A DNA stretch of 55,721 nt from Regnicoccus frigidus (GCA_025194985.1 JAOANE010000036.1:1-55721), one strand, 5' to 3'. Counted from the stretch's first letter, positions 18,403-27,258 are shown. Translations and numbers: made by a program. The notes: generated from the letters alone by a model not told the origin.

Positions 18403-19707
18403 ATGACACCACTGGACCCTGCAACCGCTGCCACCCCCTCCCTGGTCCTGGTGGTGGGCTCCGGGGGGCGGGAAAATGCCCTCGCCTGGGCTCTGCGTCG
18501 CTGCCCGGGGGTCGAGCGGGTCTGGGTGGCGCCGGGTAACGGTGGAACGGCCAGCCAGCTGGGCTGCGAGCCCCTGCCGTTGGCCGCGAATGATCACGCC
18601 GGCCTGATCGCCGCCTGCCTGGAGCGTCAGGTGCAGCTTGTGGTGGTTGGACCGGAAGGCCCTCTGGCCGATGGATTGGCCGATCGCCTGCGTGAAGCTG
18701 GGCTGGCGGTGTTCGGGCCCGGCGGCGATGGCGCCAAGCTCGAGTCGAGCAAGCAGTGGGCCAAGGAACTCATGCAGGAGGCTGGCGTTCCGACGGCCGC
18801 CTACTGGGCCCCCACAAGCCGTGAGCAGGCCCTGGAGGTGGTCGAGAGCCATGGCTTGCCGCTGGTCGTCAAGGCCGATGGGCTGGCGGCCGGCAAGGGG
18901 GTCACCGTGGCCGACAGCCTGGCGACGACCCGGCAGGCCATTGAGGACATTTTTGATGGCCGCTTCACCAGCCCGGCCCTGGTGCTTGAAGAGCGGCTCA
19001 GCGGGCCGGAGGTCTCGGTGTTTGCCCTCACCGATGGCCGCACGATGGTGCTGCTCCCGCCGGCCCAGGATCACAAAAGAATCGGTGAAGGAGATACGGG
19101 TCCGAACACCGGCGGCATGGGCGCCTATGCCCCTGCCCCCCTGCTCGATGCCGATGGCCTGGAGAGGGTGCGTCAGCTGGTGCTCGAGCCCACCTTGAGG
19201 GCGTTAAGGGCGCGCGGCATCGACTATCGCGGCGTCATCTATGCCGGGCTGATGCTCACCCCTGATGGCCTCAAGGTGATCGAATTCAATTGCCGTTTCG
19301 GCGACCCTGAATGTCAGACCCTGATGCCCCTGCTGGGAGGCGAACTGGCGCAGGTGTTGCTGGCCTGCGCCAGCGGCAAGCTTGCCGAGGCGCCAAGCCT
19401 GGGCGTGGCGGAGGCTTGCAGTGCCTGCGTGGTGGCCGCCGCTGCCGGCTACCCCGATGAGCCTCGGCTCGGGGATGTGATCGAGGATCAGCTGGCCGCC
19501 AGCGCCGATCGTCAGTTGTTCCATGCCGGCAGCCGGCAGGAGCCTGGTGGCGCGATCGTTACGGCGGGCGGGCGTGTGTTGGCCGTGGTGGCCCAGGCGA
19601 AGGATTTCGACGCCGCCTTCTCGGCGGCTTACTCCGGGCTCGAGCAGGTGCGCTTCGACGGGATGCTTTATCGCCGCGATATTGGCCATCAGGTGCGGCG
19701 CTCCTAG
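18403..19707 (+). CDS. purD: Phosphoribosylamine-glycine ligase
   Basis: GAR synthetase, the second step of purine synthesis, an ATP-grasp enzyme. The 434-residue protein starts with VLVVGSGGRENALAWAL, contains the ATP-grasp segment PLVVKADGLAAGKGVTVA near residue 152, and the signature RFGDPECQTLMPLL near residue 297. It is divergent from the secreted protein gene at 17283-18365 (37-base gap) and is followed 25 bases later by nblS in the same direction. Confidence 0.96.
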   Translation: MTPLDPATAATPSLVLVVGSGGRENALAWALRRCPGVERVWVAPGNGGTASQLGCEPLPLAANDHAGLIAACLERQVQLVVVGPEGPLADGLADRLREAGLAVFGPGGDGAKLESSKQWAKELMQEAGVPTAAYWAPTSREQALEVVESHGLPLVVKADGLAAGKGVTVADSLATTRQAIEDIFDGRFTSPALVLEERLSGPEVSVFALTDGRTMVLLPPAQDHKRIGEGDTGPNTGGMGAYAPAPLLDADGLERVRQLVLEPTLRALRARGIDYRGVIYAGLMLTPDGLKVIEFNCRFGDPECQTLMPLLGGELAQVLLACASGKLAEAPSLGVAEACSACVVAAAAGYPDEPRLGDVIEDQLAASADRQLFHAGSRQEPGGAIVTAGGRVLAVVAQAKDFDAAFSAAYSGLEQVRFDGMLYRRDIGHQVRRS

Positions 19708-19732
19708 GGTGGGCTAAAGCGACGGTTGGGTT

Positions 19733-21817
19733 GTGGCCGCCGAAATTTCCACCGGGGCAGCCCCCATCCTCACCAACCTGGCGGCCCGCCCGCCCCAGGC
19801 TGACGTGAGCACACGTCCTTCCCTGTGGAGGCGATTCCTGAGTTGGTGGGCCGAGTTCAGCTTGCAGACCAAGCTGCTGGCGGTGGCCACCCTTGTGGTC
19901 AGCTTGATGATGACGGGGATCACGTTCTTCGCCTTCAACAGCATCCAGAGGGATGCCCGGATGAGTGACACCCGCTTCGCCCGGGATCTTGGTCTGCTGC
20001 TCTCCGCCAATGTCACGCCCCTGGTGGCCGAGGCCAAGGACCGGGAGCTGGCGGCGGTGGCTGAACGCTTCTGGCGCTCCAGTCGCAGCCTCAGATACAT
20101 CTTTTTCGCCGATCCCGATGGCGTGATCTATCTCGGCATCCCGATCAGCGGCACCAGTGGTGGCAGTGAGCTGCTGTTGAGTCGGCGCCTGGAGCTGCCG
20201 CCCGATCTGCAGCGCCGGCCCCAGAACCCCCTGATTCGCCAGCACCTCAGCCCCGATGGCCAGGTGACTGATGTGTTCGTGCCGATGGTGAGTGATGGCA
20301 AGTATCTGGGCGTGCTGGCGCTTGGCATCAATCCCAACGAGGCGGTGCTGGCCAGTGCGGCGCTCACGCGCCAAGTGACGGTGGCCGTGTTCATTTCGAT
20401 CTGGGTGCTGGTGATCCTCGGAGCGGTGTTCAATGCGCTGACGATCACCCGACCGATCAAGGAGCTTCTGCAAGGGGTGCGGGCGATCGCCCTCGGCGAC
20501 TTTGAGGCCCGTATCGCCTTGCCGGTGGGCGGTGAACTGGGCGAACTGCTCCAGGGCTTCAACGACATGGCCTCACGCCTGGAGGTCTACGACGCCGCCA
20601 ACATTGAAGAACTCACCGCCGCCCAGGTGAAACAGCAGACCCTGATTGCCACGATGGCCGATGGGGCTGCCCTGCTGGATGGCGAGGGCCGCATCGTGCT
20701 GGTGAACCCCACCGCCCGCCGCCTGTTCCGCTGGGAGGGCCGCAATCTCGAAGGCAATGAGCTCTGCGAAGAACTTCCCGAGGTTCTGGCGATGGAATTA
20801 CAGGAGCCCCTCCAGACCCTTCTCAGTGGCGAACGGGACAGCACCGATGTGCGTTGCAGCTTCGGTGAACCGCCGCGCACCTTGCGAATCGTTCTACAGA
20901 CGGTGAAGGACCTCAGCGGCGAAAGTCTCAAGGGCATCGCCATGACGGTGCAGGATCTGACCCGGGAGGTGGAGCTCAATGCGGCCCAGAGTCGTTTCAT
21001 CAGTAATGTCTCCCACGAACTGCGCACACCTCTGTTCAACATCAAGAGCTACGTGGAAACGCTCCACGACCTGCGCGATCAGCTCAGCGAGGAAGAAACC
21101 CAGGAGTTTCTGGCCATTGCCAACTCCGAAACCGATCGTCTCACCAGGCTGGTGAACGATGTGCTCGATCTCTCCCGGCTGGAATCAGATCGGGTCTGGA
21201 GTTTGGAGCCGATCGAGCTGCGCCCCGCCATTGAGCAGACCGTTCGCAATTACCGGCTCAACGCCATCGAGAAAGGCGTGGAGTTCGACATGGACGTCGA
21301 CAGCGATCTTCCCCGGGTGATGGGCGACTGGGATCAGATCCTGCAGGTGCTCGACAATCTCGTCGGCAATGCCCTCAAGTTCACCCCTAGCGGTGGCCGG
21401 ATCGTGCTCACCGCTTACCCCTGGCCCGACACCTGTCAGTTCGATCCCGTCCCGGCCCCGCTGGAGAACCATCCCTCCTGTGAATTGTCCTCGCCCTTGC
21501 CGCGGCTGAGGCTTGAAATCGCCGATAGCGGAGCCGGCATCTGCCGCGAAGATCAGCAGCGCATCTTCGATCGCTTCTTTCGGGTGGAGAATGCGGTCCA
21601 TACCGAGGTGGGCACGGGCCTAGGGCTGGCGATCGTGCGCGGAATTCTCGACAAGCACGGCAGTCCCATCCGCATGGTCAGCGAGCCGGAGGTGGGAACC
21701 ACGTTCTGGTTTGATTTCGCCCTTGAACATGTCGATCGCGACGAACTGATCCTCGAAGGGGAGCGGCGCCAATATGCCAATACCGATCAGCTTGCCCGGG
21801 CCGATCTTCAGGCCTAA
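19733..21817 (+). CDS. nblS: NblS-type sensor histidine kinase
   Basis: A membrane sensor kinase of the NblS/Hik33/DspA group, known in cyanobacteria to control high-light, cold and nutrient stress genes and phycobilisome degradation. The 694-residue protein has two transmembrane segments, near residues 46-66 (LLAVATLVVSLMMTG) and 216-236 (VFISIWVLVILGAVFNAL), enclosing an extracytoplasmic sensor region. These are followed by a HAMP domain, a PAS-like domain near residues 300-415, the HisKA domain with His428 in SNVSHELRTP, and the HATPase domain (N box NLVGNALKF near 545, G box GTGLGLAI near 628). It starts at GTG 19733. It converges on kaiC, an arrangement that links light-stress signalling and the clock by position only. 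Confidence 0.93.
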   Translation: MAAEISTGAAPILTNLAARPPQADVSTRPSLWRRFLSWWAEFSLQTKLLAVATLVVSLMMTGITFFAFNSIQRDARMSDTRFARDLGLLLSANVTPLVAEAKDRELAAVAERFWRSSRSLRYIFFADPDGVIYLGIPISGTSGGSELLLSRRLELPPDLQRRPQNPLIRQHLSPDGQVTDVFVPMVSDGKYLGVLALGINPNEAVLASAALTRQVTVAVFISIWVLVILGAVFNALTITRPIKELLQGVRAIALGDFEARIALPVGGELGELLQGFNDMASRLEVYDAANIEELTAAQVKQQTLIATMADGAALLDGEGRIVLVNPTARRLFRWEGRNLEGNELCEELPEVLAMELQEPLQTLLSGERDSTDVRCSFGEPPRTLRIVLQTVKDLSGESLKGIAMTVQDLTREVELNAAQSRFISNVSHELRTPLFNIKSYVETLHDLRDQLSEEETQEFLAIANSETDRLTRLVNDVLDLSRLESDRVWSLEPIELRPAIEQTVRNYRLNAIEKGVEFDMDVDSDLPRVMGDWDQILQVLDNLVGNALKFTPSGGRIVLTAYPWPDTCQFDPVPAPLENHPSCELSSPLPRLRLEIADSGAGICREDQQRIFDRFFRVENAVHTEVGTGLGLAIVRGILDKHGSPIRMVSEPEVGTTFWFDFALEHVDRDELILEGERRQYANTDQLARADLQA

Positions 21818-21842
21818 AGGCTGAATCCACCAGTTATTGACC

Positions 21843-21863
21843 AACCCGCTGGAGCGGCTGGTT
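21843..21863. terminator. Possible shared terminator between nblS and kaiC
   Basis: In the 61-base gap between the convergent stops, AACC-CGCT is followed by a two-base loop and AGCG, then GGTT after a three-base bulge (21843-21863). Outer arms GGCTGAA (21819-21825) and TTCAGCC (21878-21884) could extend it. There is no clear T-run, so the call is weak. Confidence 0.35.
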
Positions 21864-21878
21864 TGGAGTGGCTGAGGT

Positions 21879-23411
21879 TCAGCCTTCGTCGCTGCTGACT
21901 CCCCGCACAATGCGCGAGAGTTCGTTGCGCTCATCGATGCTGACCCGATGGGGGGAGCCGCTGATGATCCGCTCGAAGTTGGAGAAAGAATCGCGGATCT
22001 CCGGGCCATCCTTGGTGATCACAAATTCACGGATTCCCTTGTCATGGGCCGATCCACGCATCTTGAACACATTAATGACACGGGCCATCTCCCCTCGGAT
22101 TTCCACATACTGAAGCAGCAGGATCGTGTCGGTGATGGTTGTGATATGGGAATCAGTGATCGAGTGACTACCAATGAACTCTTCCGATGTATTCGTGAAA
22201 AAGCCTGCGATCTCCTCTTTTTTCGCGTAGCCCGTAAGGCTGATCACAAACTGGCGGAAGGCATTAAGGCTCACACCCCTGGAGAGTGCAGAGAGGGAAT
22301 CAATAGCTATTCTTGATGGCTTGAAATCGCTGATTTCAGTCTTGATGATCTGAAGATGGTCTTCGAGTCCGGTGGATTCTGGGTAGGCACAGATGATCCG
22401 AAGCAGGCCATCCTTCTCCATCTGCTCAAAGTTGATTCCCCAGCTCGTGGCATTGCGCATGAGTTGGGCGCGGGATTCCTCAAAGGCAAAAACGATCACC
22501 CTTTCCTTGTTGTGGTGAGCATTCTCCACAAACTTGCTGACCAGTAAGGTTTTGCCGGTGCCGGTTGCGCCAGTTGCCAGAATGATTGAATCTTTGAAGA
22601 AGCCGCCACCACACATCTCATCAAGCTTGGCAACACCAGAGCTGATGCGGATATTGGAAGAGCGTTGGGTCAGGCGCATCGCACCCAAGGGGATGAGGCT
22701 GACGCCATGGGTGCCGATCGTGAATGGAAACTCCCCTTTCATATGGGTTGTACCCCGGAGTTTGAGGATTTCAACTGTGCGCCTACGGCGTTCAAAATCG
22801 AGCACATTACGGAGAATAATGACGTTGTCGGAAACAAATTCTTCGACTCCATAGCGTGCGATCGGGCCATATTCCTCAACCCGCTCTGATGTCATCACCG
22901 TCGTGACACCGATCTCCTTGAGCCTGGCAATCACTCGGAAGATCTCTCGTCGTACTACGGCAAGGGCGTCGTACTGTTGAAATATGGCGGTGATTGAATC
23001 GATGGCAACACGGCGGGCTTTGTACTTTCTGATCGCGTAGTTCATTCTTTCGATCAGGCCCGAGAGATCAAAGTTACCAACCACATCTTGCCCGTTCGGA
23101 TCGGGGGAAGCGTCGAGAATGAAAAGCTTGCCTTGATCAATCAATTCCTGTAGATCCCAGCCGAAACTGGAAGCATTGCGAATCACGTCAATCGGTGACT
23201 CTTCGAAGGTGACAAAGATACCAGGTTCGCCATATTTGCAGATTCCATTGTACAAAAAATGAAGCGAATAGATGGTTTTCCCTGTTCCCGATGTTCCGCT
23301 GATCAACGTGGAGCGGCCAATCGGCAGGCCGCCTTGAAGGATGTCGTCCAACCCCTCAACGCCCGTGGGAAGCTTCTTCACCAGTTGGGATGAGCTAGAC
23401 GTGGGAGACAT
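21879..23411 (-). CDS. kaiC: Circadian clock ATPase/kinase KaiC
   Basis: The central clock protein, a homohexamer with autokinase, autophosphatase and ATPase activity that times gene expression. The 510-residue product has both RecA-like domains: CI with Walker A GTSGTGKT (residues 39-46) and catalytic Glu70-Glu71, and CII with Walker A GATGTGKT (281-288) and Glu311-Glu312. The C-terminal A-loop and tail (SGSPHRVSIDERNELSRIV) that bind KaiA are present. The phosphorylation pair, Ser431-Thr432 in Synechococcus elongatus, reads Thr424-Thr425 here (HITTITDT, codons ACA ACC). The gene is visibly AT-richer than its neighbours. It lies 76 bases after kaiB and converges with nblS. Confidence 0.97.
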   Translation of the reverse strand: MSPTSSSSQLVKKLPTGVEGLDDILQGGLPIGRSTLISGTSGTGKTIYSLHFLYNGICKYGEPGIFVTFEESPIDVIRNASSFGWDLQELIDQGKLFILDASPDPNGQDVVGNFDLSGLIERMNYAIRKYKARRVAIDSITAIFQQYDALAVVRREIFRVIARLKEIGVTTVMTSERVEEYGPIARYGVEEFVSDNVIILRNVLDFERRRRTVEILKLRGTTHMKGEFPFTIGTHGVSLIPLGAMRLTQRSSNIRISSGVAKLDEMCGGGFFKDSIILATGATGTGKTLLVSKFVENAHHNKERVIVFAFEESRAQLMRNATSWGINFEQMEKDGLLRIICAYPESTGLEDHLQIIKTEISDFKPSRIAIDSLSALSRGVSLNAFRQFVISLTGYAKKEEIAGFFTNTSEEFIGSHSITDSHITTITDTILLLQYVEIRGEMARVINVFKMRGSAHDKGIREFVITKDGPEIRDSFSNFERIISGSPHRVSIDERNELSRIVRGVSSDEG

Positions 23412-23487
23412 GGCCTGATGAATCGACGGTGGTGGAGAAAAGTGAAATCAGCCTGGAAATCCTTTTGCCGTTTCTGGAATTGAATAT

Positions 23488-23817
23488 CTAGGGTTCGTTG
23501 AGTGAGTTGTCGATCAGATCCTGTTCGGAAAGCTCATCAAAAAGCAGATCAAGGCCAATCAGTACCCGTTCTCGATCCGAAAGATCACCGATGATCCGGC
23601 GAACGGGTGGAGGGAGGATCTTGGCCAGGGTGGGAGTAGCAAGAATTTTGTCTTCTTCTGCTAATTGAGGATTTTTTAGCACATCAATCACCTTGAGTGC
23701 ATAGACGCCCTTGAACTCCGATTCGAGAATGTCGCGGAGTGTCTTGAGAGCGCGCATGGAATTCGGAGTGTTGCCTGCAACGTAGAGCTTGAGGATGTAG
23801 GCCTTCAGTGGTGACAT
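23488..23817 (-). CDS. kaiB: Circadian clock protein KaiB
   Basis: A fold-switching clock protein that binds the KaiC CI ring and sequesters KaiA. The 109-residue product begins MSPLKAYILKLYVAGNTPNS, almost the same as S. elongatus KaiB, and keeps the blocks ALKVIDVLKNPQLAEEDKIL and IIGDLSDRERVLIGLDLL. The C-terminal tail is a few residues longer than in S. elongatus (102 aa) and acidic. The ATG at 23817 overlaps the kaiA stop by one base (TGATG); a TTG one codon earlier is possible. kaiC follows after 76 bases. Confidence 0.97.
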   Translation of the reverse strand: MSPLKAYILKLYVAGNTPNSMRALKTLRDILESEFKGVYALKVIDVLKNPQLAEEDKILATPTLAKILPPPVRRIIGDLSDRERVLIGLDLLFDELSEQDLIDNSLNEP

Positions 23818-24680
23818 CAACCGATCTCCCCAGCCACGCTGGCTATCCGCGCAGACCGCAAACTATTGGTGTGCAAAGACTCTGATGGCAGTGAACGCCG
23901 ATACATCTCGCAGAGATTGGCCAGCACGTCCATCAAGGCCAGTCGATAGTCCCGAAGGAAATCATTTTTATGCCCTTTGAGTTTCAAGAGAGTCCAGAAT
24001 TCATCGATCAGATTCATATGGATTTCTACGGTTTTGGTCACTGAAAGATCACTGAAATAAACGGTGTTTACGAAGCTGTCAAGGGCTTGGTTGGCAGCAG
24101 CCGGATCACGGAAATAGCTGATCAACAGGTCTCTGTAGGTGCGCTCAAGCGATTGGAGCAAGATTTCGCGTTCTTGCTTGGGCAGGTTACGTAAAAAACG
24201 GCTTGGGTCACGTTTGTAAAGCAAACCTGTGTAACCCAGTCGTTTTTTGAGACGGTCGGAGAAGTTCCACGGCGCAGCGGATTGATCTGCATCTGGATCG
24301 GCCTGATCGTTATTTTGATCGCGTCGTAGAAAGCGGGAGATCGCCGCATCAACGCTGTAACTGAGCTGTTCGAGTTGATCCTGGGCCAGATGGACTTCGG
24401 CAGCGTGGAAATCAAGCTGCCCTGTGATCGGACCCAAGATCACGGTGGGCAGCACCAATCCTTTGCTGCAGAGACGCTGGAGAGCGTCGCGATCCAGGAG
24501 ACCCTGCTCAAGCAGCACCGCATCGAATTGCTCCCAGCGGCTCTCCAAAGCAGCCCCTGGATCAGCCATTTCACCGAGATCAAACAGCTCGTGGTGCGCC
24601 TCGCGAAGCCATTGGCCGCAGCTGGTTCGCAAGGCAGGATCCTTGATCAGCGAGGCGATCGTCAGGGCTGGCTGAGCCAT
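23817..24680 (-). CDS. kaiA: Circadian clock protein KaiA
   Basis: Stimulates KaiC autophosphorylation by holding the KaiC A-loop exposed. The 287-residue protein is full length compared with 284 in S. elongatus. It has an N-terminal pseudo-receiver-like domain (to about residue 135), a linker rich in Asp/Gln (RRDQNNDQADPDADQ), and the C-terminal four-helix KaiC-binding domain from about residue 155 (LGYTGLLYKRDPSRFLRNLP). Its presence excludes a KaiA-less Prochlorococcus-type clock. The stop overlaps the kaiB start, so kaiA, kaiB and kaiC probably form one transcription unit, from a promoter in the 177-base gap shared with rplU. Confidence 0.96.
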   Translation of the reverse strand: MAQPALTIASLIKDPALRTSCGQWLREAHHELFDLGEMADPGAALESRWEQFDAVLLEQGLLDRDALQRLCSKGLVLPTVILGPITGQLDFHAAEVHLAQDQLEQLSYSVDAAISRFLRRDQNNDQADPDADQSAAPWNFSDRLKKRLGYTGLLYKRDPSRFLRNLPKQEREILLQSLERTYRDLLISYFRDPAAANQALDSFVNTVYFSDLSVTKTVEIHMNLIDEFWTLLKLKGHKNDFLRDYRLALMDVLANLCEMYRRSLPSESLHTNSLRSARIASVAGEIG

Positions 24681-24857
24681 CCACCAATGCTGGCTTCATT
24701 GCCTAGACAATAAATCTTGACGCCTGGGCAAACGGCAGTAGATGATGGGGGATCACTATTAACCTGGATGTGCGGCAGGCCTGAATAACGCCAAACCCTC
24801 GGCCCGTTTTCTTCCTTGCGAGATGAAGCGTTTGCCTGCCCACGCCTCCCGTTTCCC
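24681..24857. promoter_or_regulatory. Divergent kaiA / rplU intergenic region
   Basis: This 177-base gap is the only spacer upstream of both the kai genes and rplU-rpmA, so it should hold both promoters. I could not identify a convincing -35/-10 pair or a clock-box motif by eye. It contains an AT-rich patch around 24705-24720 (AGACAATAAATCTTGACG) that could be part of either promoter. Confidence 0.4.
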
Positions 24858-25250
24858 ATGAGCCTCACTCCAGCCACCGATAGCCTCGCTCCGATGGGGA
24901 TCGCCCAAGCGGCGTCCGGTCCTTACGCCATTGTCGAGGCTTCCGGCCAGCAGTTTTGGTTGCAGCCCAACCGCTACTACGACCTGGATCGCCTCCATGC
25001 CGAGGTCGATGAGACCGTCACCCTTGAGCAGGTGCTCTTGATCCGTGACTCCAGCGGCACCAGCCTCGGCCTTCCCCATGTGGAGGGCGCCTCGGTCACC
25101 CTCAAGGTGGTGTCGCATCGCCGCGGACCCAAGATCATTGTCTATAAAATGCGCCCCAAGAAGAAAACCCGTCGCAAGAACGGCCACCGCCAGGAACTCA
25201 CCCGGGTGATGGTCGAGTCGATCACCGTGGGCGGCCAACCGATCAGCTGA
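24858..25250 (+). CDS. rplU: 50S ribosomal protein L21
   Basis: A component of the large ribosomal subunit. The 130-residue protein shows the L21 start PYAIVEASGQQFWLQPNRYYDLDRL and the basic segment IIVYKMRPKKKTRRKNGHRQ. The N terminus before YAIV is about 25 residues longer than in typical L21. ATG 24858 (MSLTPATD) is chosen. It pairs with rpmA, 72 bases downstream, as usual. Confidence 0.95.
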   Translation: MSLTPATDSLAPMGIAQAASGPYAIVEASGQQFWLQPNRYYDLDRLHAEVDETVTLEQVLLIRDSSGTSLGLPHVEGASVTLKVVSHRRGPKIIVYKMRPKKKTRRKNGHRQELTRVMVESITVGGQPIS

Positions 25251-25322
25251 TCGCCTCTGGATGCTGCTCGGCTTGGATGCGGTCCTAAATTTCCCTCTCA
25301 CTTCCCCCTCGTATTTGCTTCC

Positions 25323-25595
25323 ATGGCCCACAAGAAAGGCACAGGCTCCACCCGTAACGGCCGCGATTCCAATTCCAAGCGTTTGGGCGTCAAGCGTTAT
25401 GGCGGTGAAACCGTCACGGCCGGCTCGATCCTGATTCGCCAGCGGGGCACCTCGGTGATCCCCGGCCTGAACGTGGGCCGTGGTTCCGATGACACCCTTT
25501 ATTCCTTGGTGGATGGAGTGGTCAACTTCGAGAGCATCACCCGCAGCCTGCGCAATCGCAAGCGCATCAACGTGGCTGCGGCTGTCACCGCCTGA
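25323..25595 (+). CDS. rpmA: 50S ribosomal protein L27
   Basis: A large-subunit protein whose N-terminal tail reaches the peptidyl-transferase centre. The 90-residue product begins MAHKKGTGSTRNGRDSNSKR and contains LGVKRYGGETVTAGSILIRQ, both diagnostic. Its last 11 bases overlap the 3' end of the convergent methyltransferase gene. Confidence 0.97.
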   Translation: MAHKKGTGSTRNGRDSNSKRLGVKRYGGETVTAGSILIRQRGTSVIPGLNVGRGSDDTLYSLVDGVVNFESITRSLRNRKRINVAAAVTA

Positions 25596-26403
25596 GCCGG
25601 TAGGCCCGGGTTGTGATCAGCAGGGGGTGAAACACCTCTAGAAACCGGCTCTGCAGCGTCTCGAAAAAAGCCTCCACCAGGGCCGGTTCATCGAAGTGGA
25701 AGGGATATTCTCCTTGGTGGCCCTTGAAGAAATACCAGTTCATCAGGGCTAGTGCGCGCGGATTCATCCGGGCGGCGAATTCGTTGAGCTGGGCCGCTGG
25801 ATCGGGTAGGTGCTCCAGCACGTCCAGGCAGATCACTGTGTCGAACCGCGCTGGCAGGGCTTGATCGCCCAGATCCCGGCATACCCTGAGTCGTTCGCTG
25901 AGCCCAAAGGCTTGGGCACGTTGGGCCACGAAGGCCCTGTTGTGGGGGTTGAGATCAACGAACCAGACCTGCTCCACCTCAGCGAGGCTGGCGGCCGCCA
26001 AAGCATGGCTACCGATGCCGCCGCCGAAGTCGAGCACCTGTCCGCTGGCCTGGCCGGCCTGGAGCCGCAGGGTATCGGCGATGTAGCCGGCACTGCCCAG
26101 ATGCCAGGCAGCCAGCTCCAGTAGGTGCGCCGTGCCCACTGTTTCTTCGTAGAACGCTGTCGCCCGCTGGGGATCGAAGTCGACGGCACCGGGGTGCAGG
26201 GCCGCCAGATCCGAGCAGCTGGCGGGTAGGCGCTGCTCCAGGGTTTGCGGCGTGATCTGGAGATAGGCGGCCAGTTGGTCCCTGAGCGCGAAGCCGTCGC
26301 TAAGGAAGCGCTCGGGATCGAGCGCCGGCCGGCTCCAGGCGGCCCCTGCAAGGGTTGGGCCCGGAGCGGTCGGGATCGGACCGGCGTGGATCAGCTCAGG
26401 CAC
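25585..26403 (-). CDS. SAM-dependent methyltransferase
   Basis: A 272-residue class I methyltransferase with the SAM-binding glycine motif VLDFGGGIGSHALAA near residue 122, the acidic motif II (VWFVDLNPHN) and motif IV (DTVICLDVLEHL). The N-terminal 110 residues form a separate helical region. The substrate is unknown. It starts at GTG 26403. It converges with rpmA (11-base overlap) and stands 81 bases after the transporter gene stop on the same strand. Confidence 0.8.
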   Translation of the reverse strand: MPELIHAGPIPTAPGPTLAGAAWSRPALDPERFLSDGFALRDQLAAYLQITPQTLEQRLPASCSDLAALHPGAVDFDPQRATAFYEETVGTAHLLELAAWHLGSAGYIADTLRLQAGQASGQVLDFGGGIGSHALAAASLAEVEQVWFVDLNPHNRAFVAQRAQAFGLSERLRVCRDLGDQALPARFDTVICLDVLEHLPDPAAQLNEFAARMNPRALALMNWYFFKGHQGEYPFHFDEPALVEAFFETLQSRFLEVFHPLLITTRAYRLRR

Positions 26404-26484
26404 ACCTGGTCAAAAATCGGGAACAGGCAAAAGGCTAGGGCGGGGCGCTCCCCCCAGCCAGCACCGTCTGCTCAATCTGTCTGC

Positions 26485-27258
26485 TCATTTGAGCTGCTCA
26501 GTCAGTTCCGCCCCCGCCCCTGGCACCTCCAGCCACTGGCGCAGCCAGGCCACCAGCAGGTAGAAGGGCAGGGTGTCGAGCAGGGCGGCGAGCAGCTTGA
26601 ACAGGTAGCCACTGCCGATGAAGGCACCCAGCTGGGGCAGCACCGCTTCCCCCGGGCGCAGCGGCAGCACATGGGCGGCGTAGTGGCTGATCAGCACCAC
26701 CGCGCTGGTGTCTACCAACTGACTCACCAGGGTGGAGCCGTTGTTGCGCAACCACAGGGCCCGGCCACCGCTGAAGCGCTTCCAGAAATGGAACAGCCGC
26801 ACGTCGATGAACTGGGCGGCGAGATAGGCCGCCATCGAGGCCCCCACTGCTCCGAAGGCCAGGCGGCGCATCTCGAAGAACAGCGGCAATCGCCCATCGG
26901 CGTCGGCCACCGGTGCGCCCAGGCCACCGCCGTAGCCATCGAGGCCAGGCAGCACGCCCCCCAACCAGAGGATGAGCACGATCCAGCCATTCAGCACCAG
27001 CCCCGCCCAGACTAACTGCGTGGCCTTCTGCTCCCCCCAGATCTCGCTGATCAGATCGGTGCACAGAAAGGTGACCGGATAGGGCAGGGCCCCCACCGCC
27101 ACCACGATCGGCAAGCCGGCGATCGTGCCGAGGCTCAAAAAGCGTGTCAGGCCAAGGATGTTCAGCATTCCCATCGTGCCGAGGAAGAGCCCGGCCAGCA
27201 CCATGTAGGCCAGGTCGCGGCGGTTCTGCAGGCTCAAGGGACCAGGGGCGCTGAACAT
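26485..27258 (-). CDS. Queuosine precursor transporter family (YhhQ/VUT)
   Basis: A 257-residue integral membrane protein with about six hydrophobic segments. It carries the YhhQ-type signature FLCTDLISEIWGEQKA near residue 66 and the C-terminal block YLAAQFIDVRLFHFWKR. Known members import queuosine precursors (preQ0, preQ1) for tRNA modification. The ATG at 27258 is divergent from truB. Assignment to family is good; the substrate is inferred. Confidence 0.82.
   Translation of the reverse strand: MFSAPGPLSLQNRRDLAYMVLAGLFLGTMGMLNILGLTRFLSLGTIAGLPIVVAVGALPYPVTFLCTDLISEIWGEQKATQLVWAGLVLNGWIVLILWLGGVLPGLDGYGGGLGAPVADADGRLPLFFEMRRLAFGAVGASMAAYLAAQFIDVRLFHFWKRFSGGRALWLRNNGSTLVSQLVDTSAVVLISHYAAHVLPLRPGEAVLPQLGAFIGSGYLFKLLAALLDTLPFYLLVAWLRQWLEVPGAGAELTEQLK

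Noticed and set aside
21879..24680. kai region as a recent foreign island
   Set aside because: The low GC is real, but the genes lie in what I recall as the usual cyanobacterial order between nblS and rplU, with no mobility gene or repeat at the edges, so an island is not supported.
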